This document shows positions 34,401 through 49,400 of a DNA stretch of 64,000 bases, one piece after another. The stretch covers positions 880,501 through 944,500 of the forward strand of contig NC_086188.1 of NCBI RefSeq assembly GCF_023053635.1. Reading direction: 5' to 3'. The translations under genes were made by a program, and so were the position numbers. The stretch comes from Elgaria multicarinata webbii. Taxonomy: Eukaryota; Chordata; Lepidosauria; Squamata; Anguidae. The notes under the pieces are model-generated. The model was not told the origin of the DNA and did no database searches. It was given only the letters and a program-made list of their open reading frames with translations. Every line of letters begins with the position of its first letter. The first letter of the stretch is position 1.

Positions 34401-37400
34401 TGCCCAATCCCTAAGGAGAAGCAGTTGTGTGTTGAAGAAACCTGTCCTCCTTGATAAAATGCCCCAAATCTGCAATGAAACTTGTGCAAATTTTGCCCTA
34501 TCCTAACCATTTTGTCCTCTAATTTGTCACTATTTTTCTCACCATAACCTAACTTACAGAGTTGTTGTGAGAATAAAGTGAGGGGGGGAATCCATGTATG
34601 CTACTAAGCAGCTTGGAGGAGTGGTGGAATAAAAATGAAATTAATGAAGCACAGTCGCTTGTGTTTTCTATAAAGAGAGATTAAGAACACAAGAAGGGCC
34701 CTGATGCTGGATCAGACTGAGGGTCCATCTAGTCCGGCACTCTGTTCACACAGTGGCAAGCCAGCTGTTGACCAGGAGACAACAAAGCAGGACATGGTGC
34801 AACAGCACCCTCCCAGCCATGTTCCCCAGCAACTGGTGCACACAGGCTTACTGCCTCAAATGCTAATGACAGCCTCTGATATTGAATATTTTAACAGAGC
34901 CCAAAGCAGCCTCTGTCTAGCCACAGTTTGCAAAGACAATTGCTAAAATGAAGGTTACAGGAGTACCTGTAGTGTCTGTGGCATAGCAGAGGTGGGCAAC
35001 TCCAGGTGCTTTGGACTGCAACTCCCATTAGCCCCAGACAACATGACCAATGGTCAGGTATGATGGGAATTGTGGTCCAAACCATCTGGAGGGCACCAGG
35101 TTTCCTGCCCCTGGTCTACAGGTTGTGGTGTGTCCTGTTTAATACTGCTGTCATTGTTTGTCCAGGTGAAAAGCGCCTGCATTTCTATGAGCTCCTTGTG
35201 AATGGACTCTACACTCCTCAGACCCTCCCTGTGGAGAATGAGCCAGATGTGTCGCCCACTGCAAATGAAACTCCGCAGGTATCTCTTTGGCTTGGTTATG
35301 TTGTAATAGCACACACTGTTTTTGATAGAGAGTTGCTTTAAGGTGAGCTTTGTTTAGAACAAATGGCGATTTGTCTGTCTCTCAAGAAACACATTATTGA
35401 CATCCTTGTCTAGACAACTGCCGACTCCAGCATCTCCTTTGTAATATGTCTCAACGGGGGCAAATCAGGGTGAAACTCAGGTACCTCTGGACCTTTTACC
35501 AGATCCACGGGGGCCTTTGCCAAGTTGAATAAGATGGCCTTTCCTTCTACTGAGAAATTTTAGTTTTGTTTATAAATTTATAAGTTTTACACTTCCTTCA
35601 GTATTTCAAAAAGACATCCACATTGGCGTTTTAGTAATCACACATTTATTTAAATTTATTTATTTTTATTAAAAGGCAGATGATAAATCAACTTCAGATG
35701 CAATCCCATACACATTTACCTGGAGAAATTCCCACTGAATTCTGTTGGACTTATTCTGAGGCCCCATTCAGTGTGGCCAAGCATACCCGGTCATAAATCC
35801 AACTGAACTTACTAGGATTTACTCACTAGTAAGTGGGTATAGTATTGCAGCCTTTATAAATGTTAAAGCATCTCCTTTTTAACAGCAATGATGGATGCAT
35901 TGAAATATCCATTAATTTCTGGTTACTCTTATTTGGGAGCCTACTTACTAGTTTAGCAAGGCACATTTGCCTAGAACTTTAAATGCCACTTCACTGACAT
36001 TTTTCTTTCATTTGCTCTTTTCTCTGAGCACTAAAATTCCGTAGCCTTTTGCTCTTTATCGGGTCTAATGCAGGAGAAAGAAATAAGCTTGACGTAAGAC
36101 TTTCCTTTCCTTTGTCACTTTCATTTCCCCTGCAAGCCGTTATAGTTGCACCATAGGTTCAGTTCTACAGGGTCTGAAGCCTTCTGTTGAGCAATTTCTA
36201 TTCATTTTACATGACAGTGGTGTGGGCTCAGCCTCTTGTCGGAATTTAGATCTAGTGAACTTGGGCAGTTTTCACTGTTCTTCTTTTAAACATGATAAAT
36301 AGCATTTATTCTACAGTTCTGAGTAGTCTCACAAAGTAATGGCTGCATTCAGATAATCTTCCAGACCATGCTCAGTCCTCCCTTTCCCTCATCCTCTTAC
36401 ACATGGCAAACTATGGTTTAAGTAATCCCTTCTAACTGGAATTCATAACAATGGTTTAATCCTGGTTTGGAGAGATCAGTCAAACCATAGTTTGCTGATT
36501 TGGACGGAATGACTAACTATGGCTTGATGAAAATAGGAAGTAACAAAACTAAAATCCACCAGAGAGGGAGGGAGTCTGTTAACATACGTTTCATTCCTGA
36601 CCCTCAAACCCATGATTTGGAGGATGTTCTGAATGCAGCCAAGGAGTTGCTGTTGGCCCAGGGTTGGCTCCAGGTTTGTTGGGTGGGGGGAGATTGGCCA
36701 CGATGCCCTGAACGGAACCACCTCCTTGCCCATTTGCTTTCCTTATTCCCTGAGCCCAAATTGCCCAGAAGGAGAGGGCTGTGTGTGCTCCTGTTGTATG
36801 TCTATCCACCCCTTGCAAGCAAACACACACACACACACACCTCTAAGCATAATGGGAATTAATTTCTTCAACTGTTATTAATGATAGGAAATATATTAAT
36901 ATACCTTTCCACTGAATCCCAAAGTTACTTGATGTCCTGATACTTTTCAGTGTTTGGTTTTATTGACCATGGATTTACTGTTGCCGTGTTAGCTTTAAGA
37001 TCAAATTCCTGTTGTCATCCCAAAAAAGATTGGGATAGATTCCCCCCCCCCCCCCACAAACAGAAGCCGCCTGGTTAAATCTGCCTTTGGCTCACCATTA
37101 GCATTGTTTTGAAGTCTTTCATTTTAGTTTTCTTTAACTTCAAACTTGGACTACTCTGTTTGGAAAGTCTGCTAAAGAGGACTTCAAAGTAAATTTTAAT
37201 TGAGAGTGATCAGTTGGCGGTGCCTGTGGTTCCTAAAAATCCATTGCTGGAAACATTCCAGCTGCCCTGGTGTGTCTGCGTTCAAAGATTTTGTTTTTAT
37301 TTTACTATTCAAATACAACCTCTTTTACAGGTAGTACATTTAATCCCCCCCACCCCTGCATTAGAGCTTAAAAAAAGATTGGTAGATTAGATGAAAGGGT

Positions 37401-40400
37401 GATTTCAGGAACTTTTTGTCCCGTGTACAATGCTTCCGGCCCCAAGAGGGCTGATACCGAGGCCCACTACTGAGATCTGTTTGCAGGAACTTGGAAACTG
37501 TGTGTCTGTGGTATGCCTGCCAATTGACACCTTAAGTTATACTTGGCAGTTAGCTATTCGCCTAGGGTTGGTAGCTTGCTAGGCTCACTGCTCAAGCCAT
37601 ATGCAGGTGGGTGGGTTGAAATAGTACAGTGGGACGAGTTGTATTTTGTACTTACCTTAAAGGTTGGCTTATTAACTCTGATTAACTAGCAAGCTTAGTT
37701 TGAGAGGCTGATACCTCAATTTTTCTTCAGTATTGCATTTTGTAGAAACTTGTTTGTTCTTTTGGTTTTCTGTATGTGAATTTATGGGTAATGAGTGCTA
37801 AGTCGGTAAGGCAAGCTATTATTATTATTATTATTATTATTTTATTAATTACATTTTTATGCTGCCCAATAGCCGAAGTAACATATATTGTAGAACAGCC
37901 ATCTCCAACCTGTTGTCCTCCAGGTATTTTGGACTACCAGCATTCATGATCATTGTCCATGTCACTGGAGCTGATGGGAGAAATCCAGAAATTAATCATA
38001 TGGTAGATACTGAGAGAGTTTACAAAAATAGCAAAAATGCCAATAGTTCTATCAAAAAGGTTTTGCATCGTATTTATAAAGCCATTTATGTACTAACCTC
38101 TGGCCTTCAAAAGAGCCCCCAAGATGGTTAACATTAAAAATGATAATGAAACCAGAGAGCAACTAAAATGAGCCAACAACATAGTCTAACGCTGACATCT
38201 AGCACATCTCCTTTGAGCAAAATTGTCAGTTTAAGACTTACTTTTGGGAATAGAATAAATAGCTATTAATGTGTTTACCTTTTTCACACACAGACATCCA
38301 TAATCCCATCATATCTTTTATATGGGAATAATTTTTTTGAATAAGATTCCATTTCCATGGTAGATGTCTATGATCTGGCATTTATTTTGTTGGTTCTTGA
38401 GAAATGTATGCATATTTTTATGTTTCCCTTTTCCTTTTTTCGCAGTTGGCCGATACTCTGAAACGTCTAAAAGACAGTAGCCTTTCTTCTGTGGGATCAT
38501 CAGCTACCCCAAACAGTAGCACCCCATTTTCCCATGATACAGCCTTTTCCAGTTGTCGGCAAGATACCCCAAACTCTTATAGTCAGTTTACCCCTCAGTC
38601 CCAAGGAACTCCTCTCACTCCACGCCTAGGGACTCCCTTTTCCCAAGATTCTGCTTACTCGAGTCGTCAGACGACACCAGCATACCATTTTGGCCAGGAC
38701 TCTGCGTATAAACCCAGGAGACATGAAACAAAATTTACAGATGCCTACAATCGACGGCCAGGCCATCACTATGTTCATAACTCAGCAGGTGTTTTTCGAG
38801 GGTCAGAACATCAGTTTAGTGCGTTCAAATCCCATCAGCAAGAGACTGTGCAATATTCCCACACTTCTCCTTTGAGCCACTCGGGTTCTTCAACGTACAA
38901 ATCAGCCTTCTCCCCATACCAGGCACCCACGACGACATTTCCCCAGCCTGAGGAGCTGCCACTTGCCCAAACGTCCAGGGACGTTGAGTATCGACGACCC
39001 CCGCCACCTCCCACGGAGGTGGTAACTGAAAGTAGCACTGCTAGCAGTGTTGATTTTGTTCCTGTGAAGGAAAAACCTGAGGAGCCCCCGCCCCCGCCCG
39101 AGTCCAGCACTCATAATGAACCAGCTGTGGCACCCTTCTTGCAGACACCGGAAAGGAGCGAGACACCAGGAACCCCAACCGTAGAATCTGATGTTCAGCA
39201 TAACAGTTTGGACTCACGGATTGAGATGCTCTTAAAAGAGCAGAGAACAAAGCTATATTTCCTCAATGAGCATGATTCGGACAACGAGATTCGAATGGAA
39301 GGTAGTCCCATCTCCTCCTCCTCCTCCCAGCTTTCTCCAATCCCAACCTTTGGGTCCAACTCTCAGCCCAGCTACAGAGCACAAACTCCTTCCTCCCGCC
39401 CTTCCAGCACTGGCTTGGAAGACATTAGCCCAACACCATTGCCAGATTCTGATGACGATGAGCCAATTCCTGGAACAGCTTCTCTTGGTCAGAATTCAAG
39501 AGGAGCGTTGGATGCTAGTAGGACTCCTGTTGACCAGCTGGCCAGGACATCCAAACCAGAGTCCTCTGAGGCTAAAGAAATGCTGCCTAGTAACGAAAGC
39601 CCAACTCCTGAAAAAATGGAAGAGGTATGTGATTCAGATCAACTGTGTGTGTGGTGTGTCTGTGAGGGATGTGGAGAGTTTCTTGTCTCAGAATTCCGTT
39701 GCTGGTTTTAAATTGGCAGTGGGGTGGGGGGTGCACCCAGGAGTGTGTTTATATTTATAGATAGATACATATGTGTGTATGTATGTATTTGCTCATATCT
39801 GCATGCCATACAATGTTTAATATGTAAAACGATTGCCTTGACCTACCTAAATGTTTTGTCACCTAACCCGGCATATTGGAACTGGTTAGGTTACACCAGA
39901 GATGAAAGAGAAGTGCTCTGTCCATGCTCAGAAGCACTCATTTGCAGATTGATTGATTGTCGCGGGAAGAAAATGGTCATATCTAATGCAAGATACAAGG
40001 CCCTGTATTGAAAATTCGCCCTCCCCATCAGCTTGGTTAAGTAAGTTAGAATGAGTCTGCTAGGATAGGAAGGAGAGAGGGACATTCTATGTGTCTTACA
40101 TACTGCTTTTATATCTCCTGTGGGAAGCTATGTTTAGCTTTGTCACCTAGAGCACCATTGTACTCCATCAAGCATTTGTTCTGTTGATCTGTAAATGTTT
40201 TTAGGCCCCCTGGAATTGTTGTAGTGTTTGGTTTTTGTTTTTGTTTTTACTCTGCTGATTTTTTAGATAGTTTGATTATTTTATATATTTATGAGAAATT
40301 ATTTTAGTATTTTGTAAGCTGCCTTGAGTGTTGTTGTTTTAAACAGAAAGGTGGTATATAAATTTCCATGCTAGCTGGGAAATGCTGGGAGTTGTAGGAC

Positions 40401-43400
40401 TTTTCTCTTTCTAAACGTGCATAGGATTTGCCCTTAATAATCATTAATCACCCGACTGTCTCATCCCATAGAGAGACTGGGGGTGGGGGGGACTATATAT
40501 ATGGAACAAATAGGGACCAGAGTATGGGTTGTTGTTGAATCATGGGTTGTTGTGCTGTGTGAACCCAGCGATGCTAGCAACCAATGTTTGTTAACCATGA
40601 ACAACTTGGAGTTCACACCCAGCAACAAACTATGGGTTCTCTTCGTGTGTGGGAGGGTTCACACAATACAACAACCCATGATTCAATTACAGCCCATACT
40701 CTGGGTTGTCTTGTAGTGTGGACAGACTCTTAGGGAATTTGCAGGGCTGGTGCTACCATTAGGCCGACTAGGCAGCCGCCTAGGGCACAGACCTCAGGCG
40801 GCGCAGTACTGACCTTTAAAGGTCATAGTTTTATACAAATTAGCTGTTTTAAGAAAAAACATAATGAAAGAAAAATATAGTTCAGAAACTCTTCTTGAAC
40901 AGCTGAATCGAAGTTGGCAATTTGGGGGGGGGGGGTGCAAGTAGCTCACCTTGCCTAGGGCTATAGATGTAAAATTTCCAAAAATTTTGAAGCCATGGAA
41001 AAAAAAAGTTTTAAAAAACAACAACGGAAGAAACCACCAACATTAGTAACAAAGAAAATTATTTATGTCTCCGCTAGTCCTTCAGTGTCAAGACATAAAG
41101 CCTCCATTCCCATAAAAAGAACTGAGAAAAATGGGGGGGGGACCAAGATTCAATGAATATGCATGACATTTAATCAGACTCATTTCCTGACCTATAGCTA
41201 TCACTATCAGTTTCAGCCTCTGCTTCAACGGCAGTGCTGCCCCCTAGAGGCAGAAATGCACCTTGCTCTTGCATTTGAGAGTTGTAGTCTCAGTTTGCAA
41301 CCTAGGACTTGCTTGTCCTTGGTGCACAGACATTGTAATAATCTGATACGGTACAGCTTTTAGAAATCATTTGGAGAAATAAATATCTGAACACCTTGTC
41401 TTACAGATTTTATTCATCATGCTAAAATAAAACGTCCCGTAATCTGTTTTTTCTTCATTTTTTAAAATTTTTCGGGGGGAAAACAAAAAAGGCTTCAGAA
41501 AAAAATGGAAAAAAACCTGGTATTTTTCCGGTATTTTTCCGGGCCTTCGCATCTCTACCTAGGGCACAAAATAGTCTGGCACCAGCCCTGGGAATTTGCA
41601 AGGGGGCACTTGAGAAAAAAAGAGGGGTTGTCTTGTCCTATTTCATTTATTTTAAATTTGTTTAGTTTTATTTAAACAAAAGATAGAGCATAGTTTCACA
41701 CACACCCAGTCATTCCTGTTAAAAGCTGGGCCTGGCATAGCCCTTGTATATGTGACATGCAAGTCTTGAGCACTAGTCAGCCTTCATATATATTTATATT
41801 TCGGCCCCATTGAACTTGATGGGACTCACTCCCTAGGAAATACGGGTAGGATCCAATTGTGCATCCACTTAAACGTCAAAGAGAGGCAGAGTCTCATGAA
41901 ATCTACTTTTTTACCACTCCAGTCTCTTTTCTGTCACATTGCTCTGCTTGTTTGTACCTTCTTTTAGAATCCACATGTCATTTGACAAGGGCTTACTATG
42001 TAGTTCTGATGTTCCCTGCTCCATCATAAGATATAAAAAATCAATAGCCCTCCCTTTTTAAGCGACCACTGATTTAAGTTCCATGGCCTGCCGTTTTATT
42101 CTTATTTTTGGAAGGACTGAAGCTGAAATAGTAATGCAGAACTCTCTGTTGAAACGTGAGCTGCTGCTTTTCCAGCTTGCAAACGAGATGGGAAGGAGCG
42201 CCAGCTTTCAGCCTATGGTGGGTTTGGAGAAGCCGAGGCTCGGGTTTCATCCTATTGTGAGGCTGTTGATTGCAGTCAGAGGATTCCTCAGCAAGAAGAA
42301 TTAGGGTTGGTAGTCTTTCTCCAGTGTCTCTGGCAAGAAGGGAGAATGAGCTTTGTGTGGCTCCACCTCTCCAGCAGAAGGAGATCCCTCCCTCTTAAAA
42401 AGAAAAAGGAGGTTCCTTAGACTGCCTTGTTTTCTTTAGCATTCGCATCACGCGAGCAAATGTATGCCATTATACAATCCATCCATGAACTGCGGTTTCT
42501 GTAGTTGTGAACGCGCTGGCGGTGAGATCTCAGAAACGTCCTTGTATAAGCAAATTAACAGTGTGGGGGGATCCTTTTACTTCTTTCCCTCTTTCGTATG
42601 GGTGACCCATCCCTTCCAGAGCCTCCAAGAGTGAATGAGAATGTTACTGCTTCCCTGGAAGAAGTGCTGAGTTGTAAATCAAAGCCACTGCATTTCTTCT
42701 CTGTAGCTGTACTCCATTATAAATTTATGTAGCCCTTTTTTGTTTTGTTTATCCTCTCAACAAGTATCTTAGTCTAACAGAGTGTGCCATTCTGAAGGCC
42801 ACTCAATGGGATTCATTGCCAAATAGTGATCAGAAAGTAGGTCCCACATATCAAAGTCCAGTGACCTTTTCCACCTACACACACACAAACACAAACAAGT
42901 GCAGAACATGTTGCATGTTGTTGCTAACATTCAAAGCCCCAAACGGCTTGGGGCCAGGTTATTTGAAGGAACGCCTCCTCCCGTATGATCATCCACAGGG
43001 GTCCTTCTCTGTGAGCCCCTGCCAAAGGAAGTGAGGCAGGTGGCTACTAGGAGGAGGGCTTTCTCCGCTGTGGCACCCCGGCTGTGGAACGAGCTCCCCA
43101 GAGAGGTTCGCCCGGCGCCTACACTGTATTCCTTCCATCGCCAGCTGAAGACCTTTTTATTTTCTCAGTATTTTAACACCTAATTTAGCTTAAATTTAAA
43201 CTTTGCTGTTTTAATTCTGTATTTTAGTCTATATCAATTTCTGCTGTGTGGTTTTATCCTGGTTGTGCTTTTATATTGTATTTTGTATTTGTGTTTTTAG
43301 ACTGTTGGTTGTTTTATTATGGTTTTAATTTTTGTGAACCGCCCAGAGAGCTTCGGCTATTGGGCAGTATAAAAATGTAATAAATAAATAAAATAAATCC

Positions 43401-46400
43401 TGTGTTCCAGGGCATGGGGCTTTTCCACAGTTAATCTTCTGATTTAGCTTTAGAATAGCTGGATTCCAATGTGATTGCTGTGATAGCTCGGGGGCTCTGG
43501 AAGTAGGAAATGTAGTAGTTTACAATTATGGATCTCCCCCAAAAACTCACTAAGGCCACAGCTAGACCTTAGGTTTATCCTGGGATCATCCAGGGTTCGC
43601 CCCTGCCTGAGCAATGGATCCCCTGTGTGTCACCTAGATGAACAGGTTTAACCCCTGGATGATCCAGGGATAAACCTTAGGTCTAGCTATGACCTAAGTC
43701 TCCCATCCAATGCACACTTACCTCACAATACATTCTTTTGAATTTTTTGGGACTTCCTTCCAGGGATTATTGGAACTTCCTTCTACCCACCATTAGATAG
43801 AATGAGGCACCCCAACCAGCAGATGGCTGGGTCTCTTTTGTTTATTTTTTTCATTTGTTATTGTATTTCTACTACCACGAGTGGCGAGAGTTGCCTTTGG
43901 GATTTTGTGCCCCATAGGCCCAACTAACTTGGCTGGTTTTGGATACTATGCACTGTGGTGGTGGATGGTTGCATTTGCTTCTTTACTGCAGGCAGAAAAT
44001 GTCTTGGGCTGGCCCTTTGTGCTTCTGAGCATTGGATCAGGCTGCAAGCATATATTAGCCAAATGTATGCAGTGGTAAATAACGTTCAGTAAGGAAACAG
44101 CTGGGCAGTATCCAATCCTGCATGCACACCAATGGAATCCACCACTGGTGCAATAAGAAGCTAGAGCATCGTAAGGCAATTGGAAAGAGCAGAAATTCTG
44201 GAAACAAGCATATCTGCTCATTTTTGGGGTTGCTTTCAGAAGCGCTAGTTCCTGTTGCCCTAGTAGTGGACACCATGGGTACAACAGAATTAGTGAAGGC
44301 TCAGCAGCAGTATTGAATTCTGTCGTTTGTGTTGAGGAAACACAGAGATTCAGTACAGTGCGTAGGGTTTTTAAAAGAAAATGAACCAAAAACAAAGAAA
44401 AGAAAGATGGGGTCCCATGAAGAGAATAGCATGTCATATTTAGAGAATAGCATGTCATATTTGGAATGAATAAATCTGGAATAATGACCATTGCCTGACT
44501 CTACAGTTGCAATGCTAAACACATTAGAATTCTTGTTTTGTACACAAAGGTGAACCAGAAGAATGGAAAAGTCTGTTTTTAACTACTCCCATTATATATA
44601 TATATATATATAGCTGGGTTGGCTCATATTAGGAGAGACCTGGTCTTCATTAAGCAATCTTAAATGCCCATTAGGAGCAGCAAAACTATTTTGAAAGGAG
44701 ACATTCACTAGGTAACCCTTACATGTTGGACTGAGAAATGAAGAAGCTGTCTATGACCCATTCTATACTATACATTTATGAATTATATTTAGAACAGAAT
44801 ACAGTTACATTTGAGCTCATTCTAGTTTCTATTATGTAAAAGGACCAAATATCCTCTGGTTTAATAATAATATATATTTATTTGTTACCCGCCTCTCCCT
44901 CTGGATCGAGGCGGGGTACAACACAAATGAAAACTCCATAAAATACATATAACTAATTAAAACATTAAAAACTAATACATTATTAAAAGCAGCACATTAT
45001 TTAAAAAGGCATAATAATGCATGTTTCTCCATGAGCTGTCCTGACCACATCTCCCTGTTGCTTGGTTTCCCCAAAGAATTGCACTGTTCTTTGTGTCTCC
45101 AGGAAGGGAACTTATTCTCAGGCATTGTTCTGGCTGGGAGACAGTGCTGGATCAAGAAGCTAGGAAACGGTTCTAGAGAACGTCTATTAAGGGTTTATTT
45201 GCATCCATAGCCTGATCAGCATGGACCAAGAATAGAGGTGATCCTTCAAGGTAGGATGAGGCAGAAAAACTTTGAAGAAGGGCCAAAGGAAGGGAAAGTA
45301 TGGTATGAACAGTGGTGAAGCAGATGACCCCTGTCTATAAGGAAGTGAAATTGACCCTTTCCAGGCAATTTAAAATCATAGTTCTATCAGTTCTTCTTCG
45401 TGGTCTCTATGCATCACACATATGGGCTTTGCGCCTGCGCAGAGACCAGACCGGAACCTACTATAGCTGAGTGGAACGTTTTTTGGCGGGAACCCCTCCC
45501 CCCACGCTACCGCGCATGTCCATGGGGTTCCCGCCCTTACCTCAGTTCTTCGTCGTCCGCCGTTGTGCATAGACCAGCTTAACCGAACCTCTAGCGTTTT
45601 TCTAGTTAACTTACTTAATCTTTTCTTTAAACCTGTTCATTCTTCAATCTTTCCTAATTCTTCTTACTTCTTTCTTATCTATATAAAAAATTATTATTGT
45701 AGATAGTTTTTCCCTCAGCGACTTCGGTCGCCTGAGGCCCGTATGGCAACGAAAGCCCCATTTAGGAAGTGTGTAAGGTGTGGGGCGAAACTTCCGCCGA
45801 CGGACGGACACTCTCTTTGTCTCGTTTGTTTGGGAGAAGGACACGTTGTGGAGGCCTGCCACCACTGTATGTCGTTTACAAAACAAACTAGGAAACATAG
45901 AGCCGATAGACTTCGCTCTATATTGTGGGAAAAAGCTCTCAAGGCTACTGAGGCTCCCAGTATGGAAAAAACGGCAGTTGGTAAGTCCGTTACTGAAAAA
46001 ACGGCAATCCGTAAGCCCGTTATCGACAAACCAGCAGACCGCGGCACTGAGGTGCAAGCCAGAGCTCATAGGGCACAGATACCCCTCACGCCTGGCCGGT
46101 CTTTGACGAGTTCTATGGCTAAGAAGATTTCAAAGAAAGCCAGAACTCCTAAACCTTCTTCGGAGCTGGAGAAGAAGAAGAAGAAGAAGAAAAAGAGGGA
46201 CGCTGAAAAATCCACCTTAGCGTCACCTCGAGCGGCGGAGCCGGTTAGGAGTCATTCCACGCCTCCCATTGCTCCGACCGCGTCGATGTCGAGGCTTCCC
46301 TCGGCATCGAGATCTCAGTCGGTACCGATGGCCACGGTACCGACACGCCCACTCAGCCTTTCGGAGGGCGAACTAAGAGATTCCGCGTCAGCGGCTTCTT

Positions 46401-49400
46401 TCCAACAGCCTACAAGGCCTCAAACGTTGCAGGGATTAATCCCACTACAACCATCTCCAAGACTTACACCTCGTCGTGAATGGGACGGAGCTTCTAGATA
46501 CTCCGATCCTCAGCCAAGATATGAAGACTATGAATGGGACCGATATCGTCCCCAGCGCTACTTTCCGGATCGACAGAGTCCCCGGGAAGGTTACTATGCG
46601 CACCCGCCACCTATGACAAGAGTGTGCCGGTTACCACTATCTTCACCACCTGACCATCAGGCTTCGAGGGTGTCTACTCCTCGACAATGTATGCAACCTT
46701 CGGCGTCGACCGGGGCAGTTCCCACGGTACCAACAGACCAACTTCAATTGCAGGTGGTTACGCTGTCTTCTCCTGAACAAGACTACCCTTCAGATTCGGA
46801 ATCGAGGGTGTCTGCGACTCCAACGATGCCTTCGCCGGAGGATGAGGTCCACGATGACGACCCTTCCTCTCCTTCGGACGATATGGTCAGGTTTTCTGAC
46901 CATATGCTTAGGATGTCACAGGCATTGGGATTAGATATCCAACAAACGGACGAATCGGTTGTGGACCCCATTTATGATGTATTCCAGACTACAGAAGGCA
47001 CATTCGGCACCGGTGGATAGGGAAGGGAGGAAATTGGACCAGACTGGTAGAAGGATTTACTCCTCTTCTTCTCTAGGTATTAGAGCGTCAGCATACGAAG
47101 CGACGATGGCGAGGTACCAGCTTTTCCTGTGGGAAAAGATGGGGTCGTTATGTGAACACCTCCCGGAGGACAAGAAGGAGCTGGCGAGAGTGTTTCAAAA
47201 TGAGGCCTCTGCAATCGCCAGGCAGCAATTATCCACGGCCCGACACCAAGTGGATTGCCATTCGAAATCGATGATGGGCGCAATATCTCTGAGGAGACAC
47301 GCGTGGCTCAGATCGGCTAATTTGACCCATGAAACCAAGTGGAGGATTGAGAGTATGCCATTCGATGGCGAAGGACTCTTTAATACTAACACTGATGAAA
47401 CGCTGGACTCCATCTACAAAGCGAGAACAACGGCTAAGAAGATGGGGTTCACTGCTCCTCCTGTGCAGTATAGGCCAAAGAGATGGGTGAGGCCGCCAAC
47501 GCAACAACACCAGCAATACCGGCCTCAGTACCAACCTCAACCTCGGCAGCAACAACAACAGTTGCAGAGGAAGAGACCATACCAAGCTCGATATCAACAA
47601 GATAAGAGGCAACCTGACTTCTCTAAGAAGCAGCGTGTTTGACTCTTCGGCCCCAGATCCACCCCCTTTTGCGGACCGCCTAGCACCCCATTACCATCTA
47701 TGGGAGTCAATAACAACAGACTCCTGGGTGCTCACTATCATCAACTCGGGCTATGCCATCGAGTTCGATGCCCTTCCTCCTTTTTCCGGCGTGAAAGTAA
47801 CGACTCCATCCCCTCCTCTGCTGCTCGAGGTACAGACCTTACTATCGAAGGGAGCCATCTCTTCTGTACCTGCAGAGGAACTCAACCAGGGGTTTTTCTC
47901 CCGTTACTTCACGGTCCCGAAGAAAGATGGAGGTCTTCGACCGATCATGGACTTAAGACAACTGAACAAGTTCATCACCCCGAGGAAGTTCCGTATGACA
48001 ACGGTTACTTCAATTTTACAGCTTCTACAGAAAGGAGTTTGGTTCGCAGTGGTGGATCTGAAGGATGCGTATTTCCACATATCCATCAGGAAGTCGCATC
48101 AAGCTTACCTTCGGTTTTCGATCGGCACATCCCAGTACCAATTCACCGTTCTCCCGTTTGGGTTGGCCACGGCACCGAGGGTCTTTACGAAGGTCATGGC
48201 GGTGGTGTGCGCCCACCTAAGGCAGAAAGGCATTTACGTTTATCCATACCTGGACGATTGGCTCCTCGTAGCGGACAACAGCGAGGCGCTCCAGTTAGAC
48301 ATATTAACCACCCTCAACCTGTTGGACTCGTTGGGGCTGTGGGTCAACCACGAAAAGTCCATTTTGACTCCACAGCAGAGATTGGACTTCATAGGGGTAA
48401 CCCTATCCTCTCGAGACGGGAGGGCATACTTACCGTCAACCAGGGCGAACACCTTGCAGCAGTTAGCCATCGATACCGAGAGCCGCCGAAAGGTTTCGGC
48501 ATGGACAATTCAGAGACTGTTAGGATTGATGGCAGCTACTACGGCAGTCATCAGATTTGCAAGACTCAGAATGAGGATCTTGCAGGCCTGGTTTTTGAGG
48601 ACTTTCGACCTCAGACACAATGCTCGACGAACTTACCTTTCGATACCGAAGCAAGTGAGGGCATCCCTGAGATGGTGGTTCTCGATGTCGACTCTTCTCG
48701 AAGGCGTTCCATTCCAACAAGACGCGCCTTCGGTAACGATCACGACGGATGCATCCTTAGAAGGATGGGGAGCCCATTGCAGCTCTTTAACCTCTCAGGG
48801 TCGTTGGCCTCGATCACAGAGGGAGCATCACATCAACCATCTCGAACTCCTGGCAGTAGAAAATGCAGTAAAAGCATTTGCACAGATGATCGAGGGCAAG
48901 AATGTCTTGATCGCGACAGACAATACTACTGTAGTGGCATACATCAACAGACAGGGTGGAACAAGATCACACCCCCTGAACCGTTCTGCACTCAGGATAT
49001 GGAACTGGTGCATAAAGAGAAGGACTTACCTGACTGCGATCCATGTAGCCGGCAAGGAAAACGTCATTGCGGACTCTCTCAGCAGGTCCTTCCATGTCGA
49101 CCACGAGTGGGAGCTCGATGTCGAAGTGCGGGAAAGCCTTTTTCGGTACTGGGGCCGTCCTGTTGTCGATGTCTTCGCTACCGAAAACAACGCAATTTGT
49201 GCCAAGTATTGCAGCAGGGCAGGAAGAGGAGAGCAATCTTTAGGAGACGCTTTCACCAGGACTTGGAGGGGAAATCTCCTGTACATGTTTCCTCCCTTCC
49301 CTTTATTGACAAGGGTGATAGCCAAGATCCAAATGGACAACTCCAATTGCATCCTCATCACTCCGTGGTGGCCTCGTCAGACGTGGTTCGTTCACGCCCT

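Larger units (their letters stand above)
30070..35165. other. SETD1B intron 4, repeat-bearing
   Basis: About 5.1 kb. The left 1.1 kb is AT-rich without recognised repeats. From 31.2 kb on there are MITEs, a MIR-like SINE and three CR1-type fragments. No gene is seen. Confidence 0.6.

Noticed and set aside
43946-44491. 181-codon minus-strand open frame
   Set aside because: No recognisable motif, no splice or promoter context; probably chance within intron 6.
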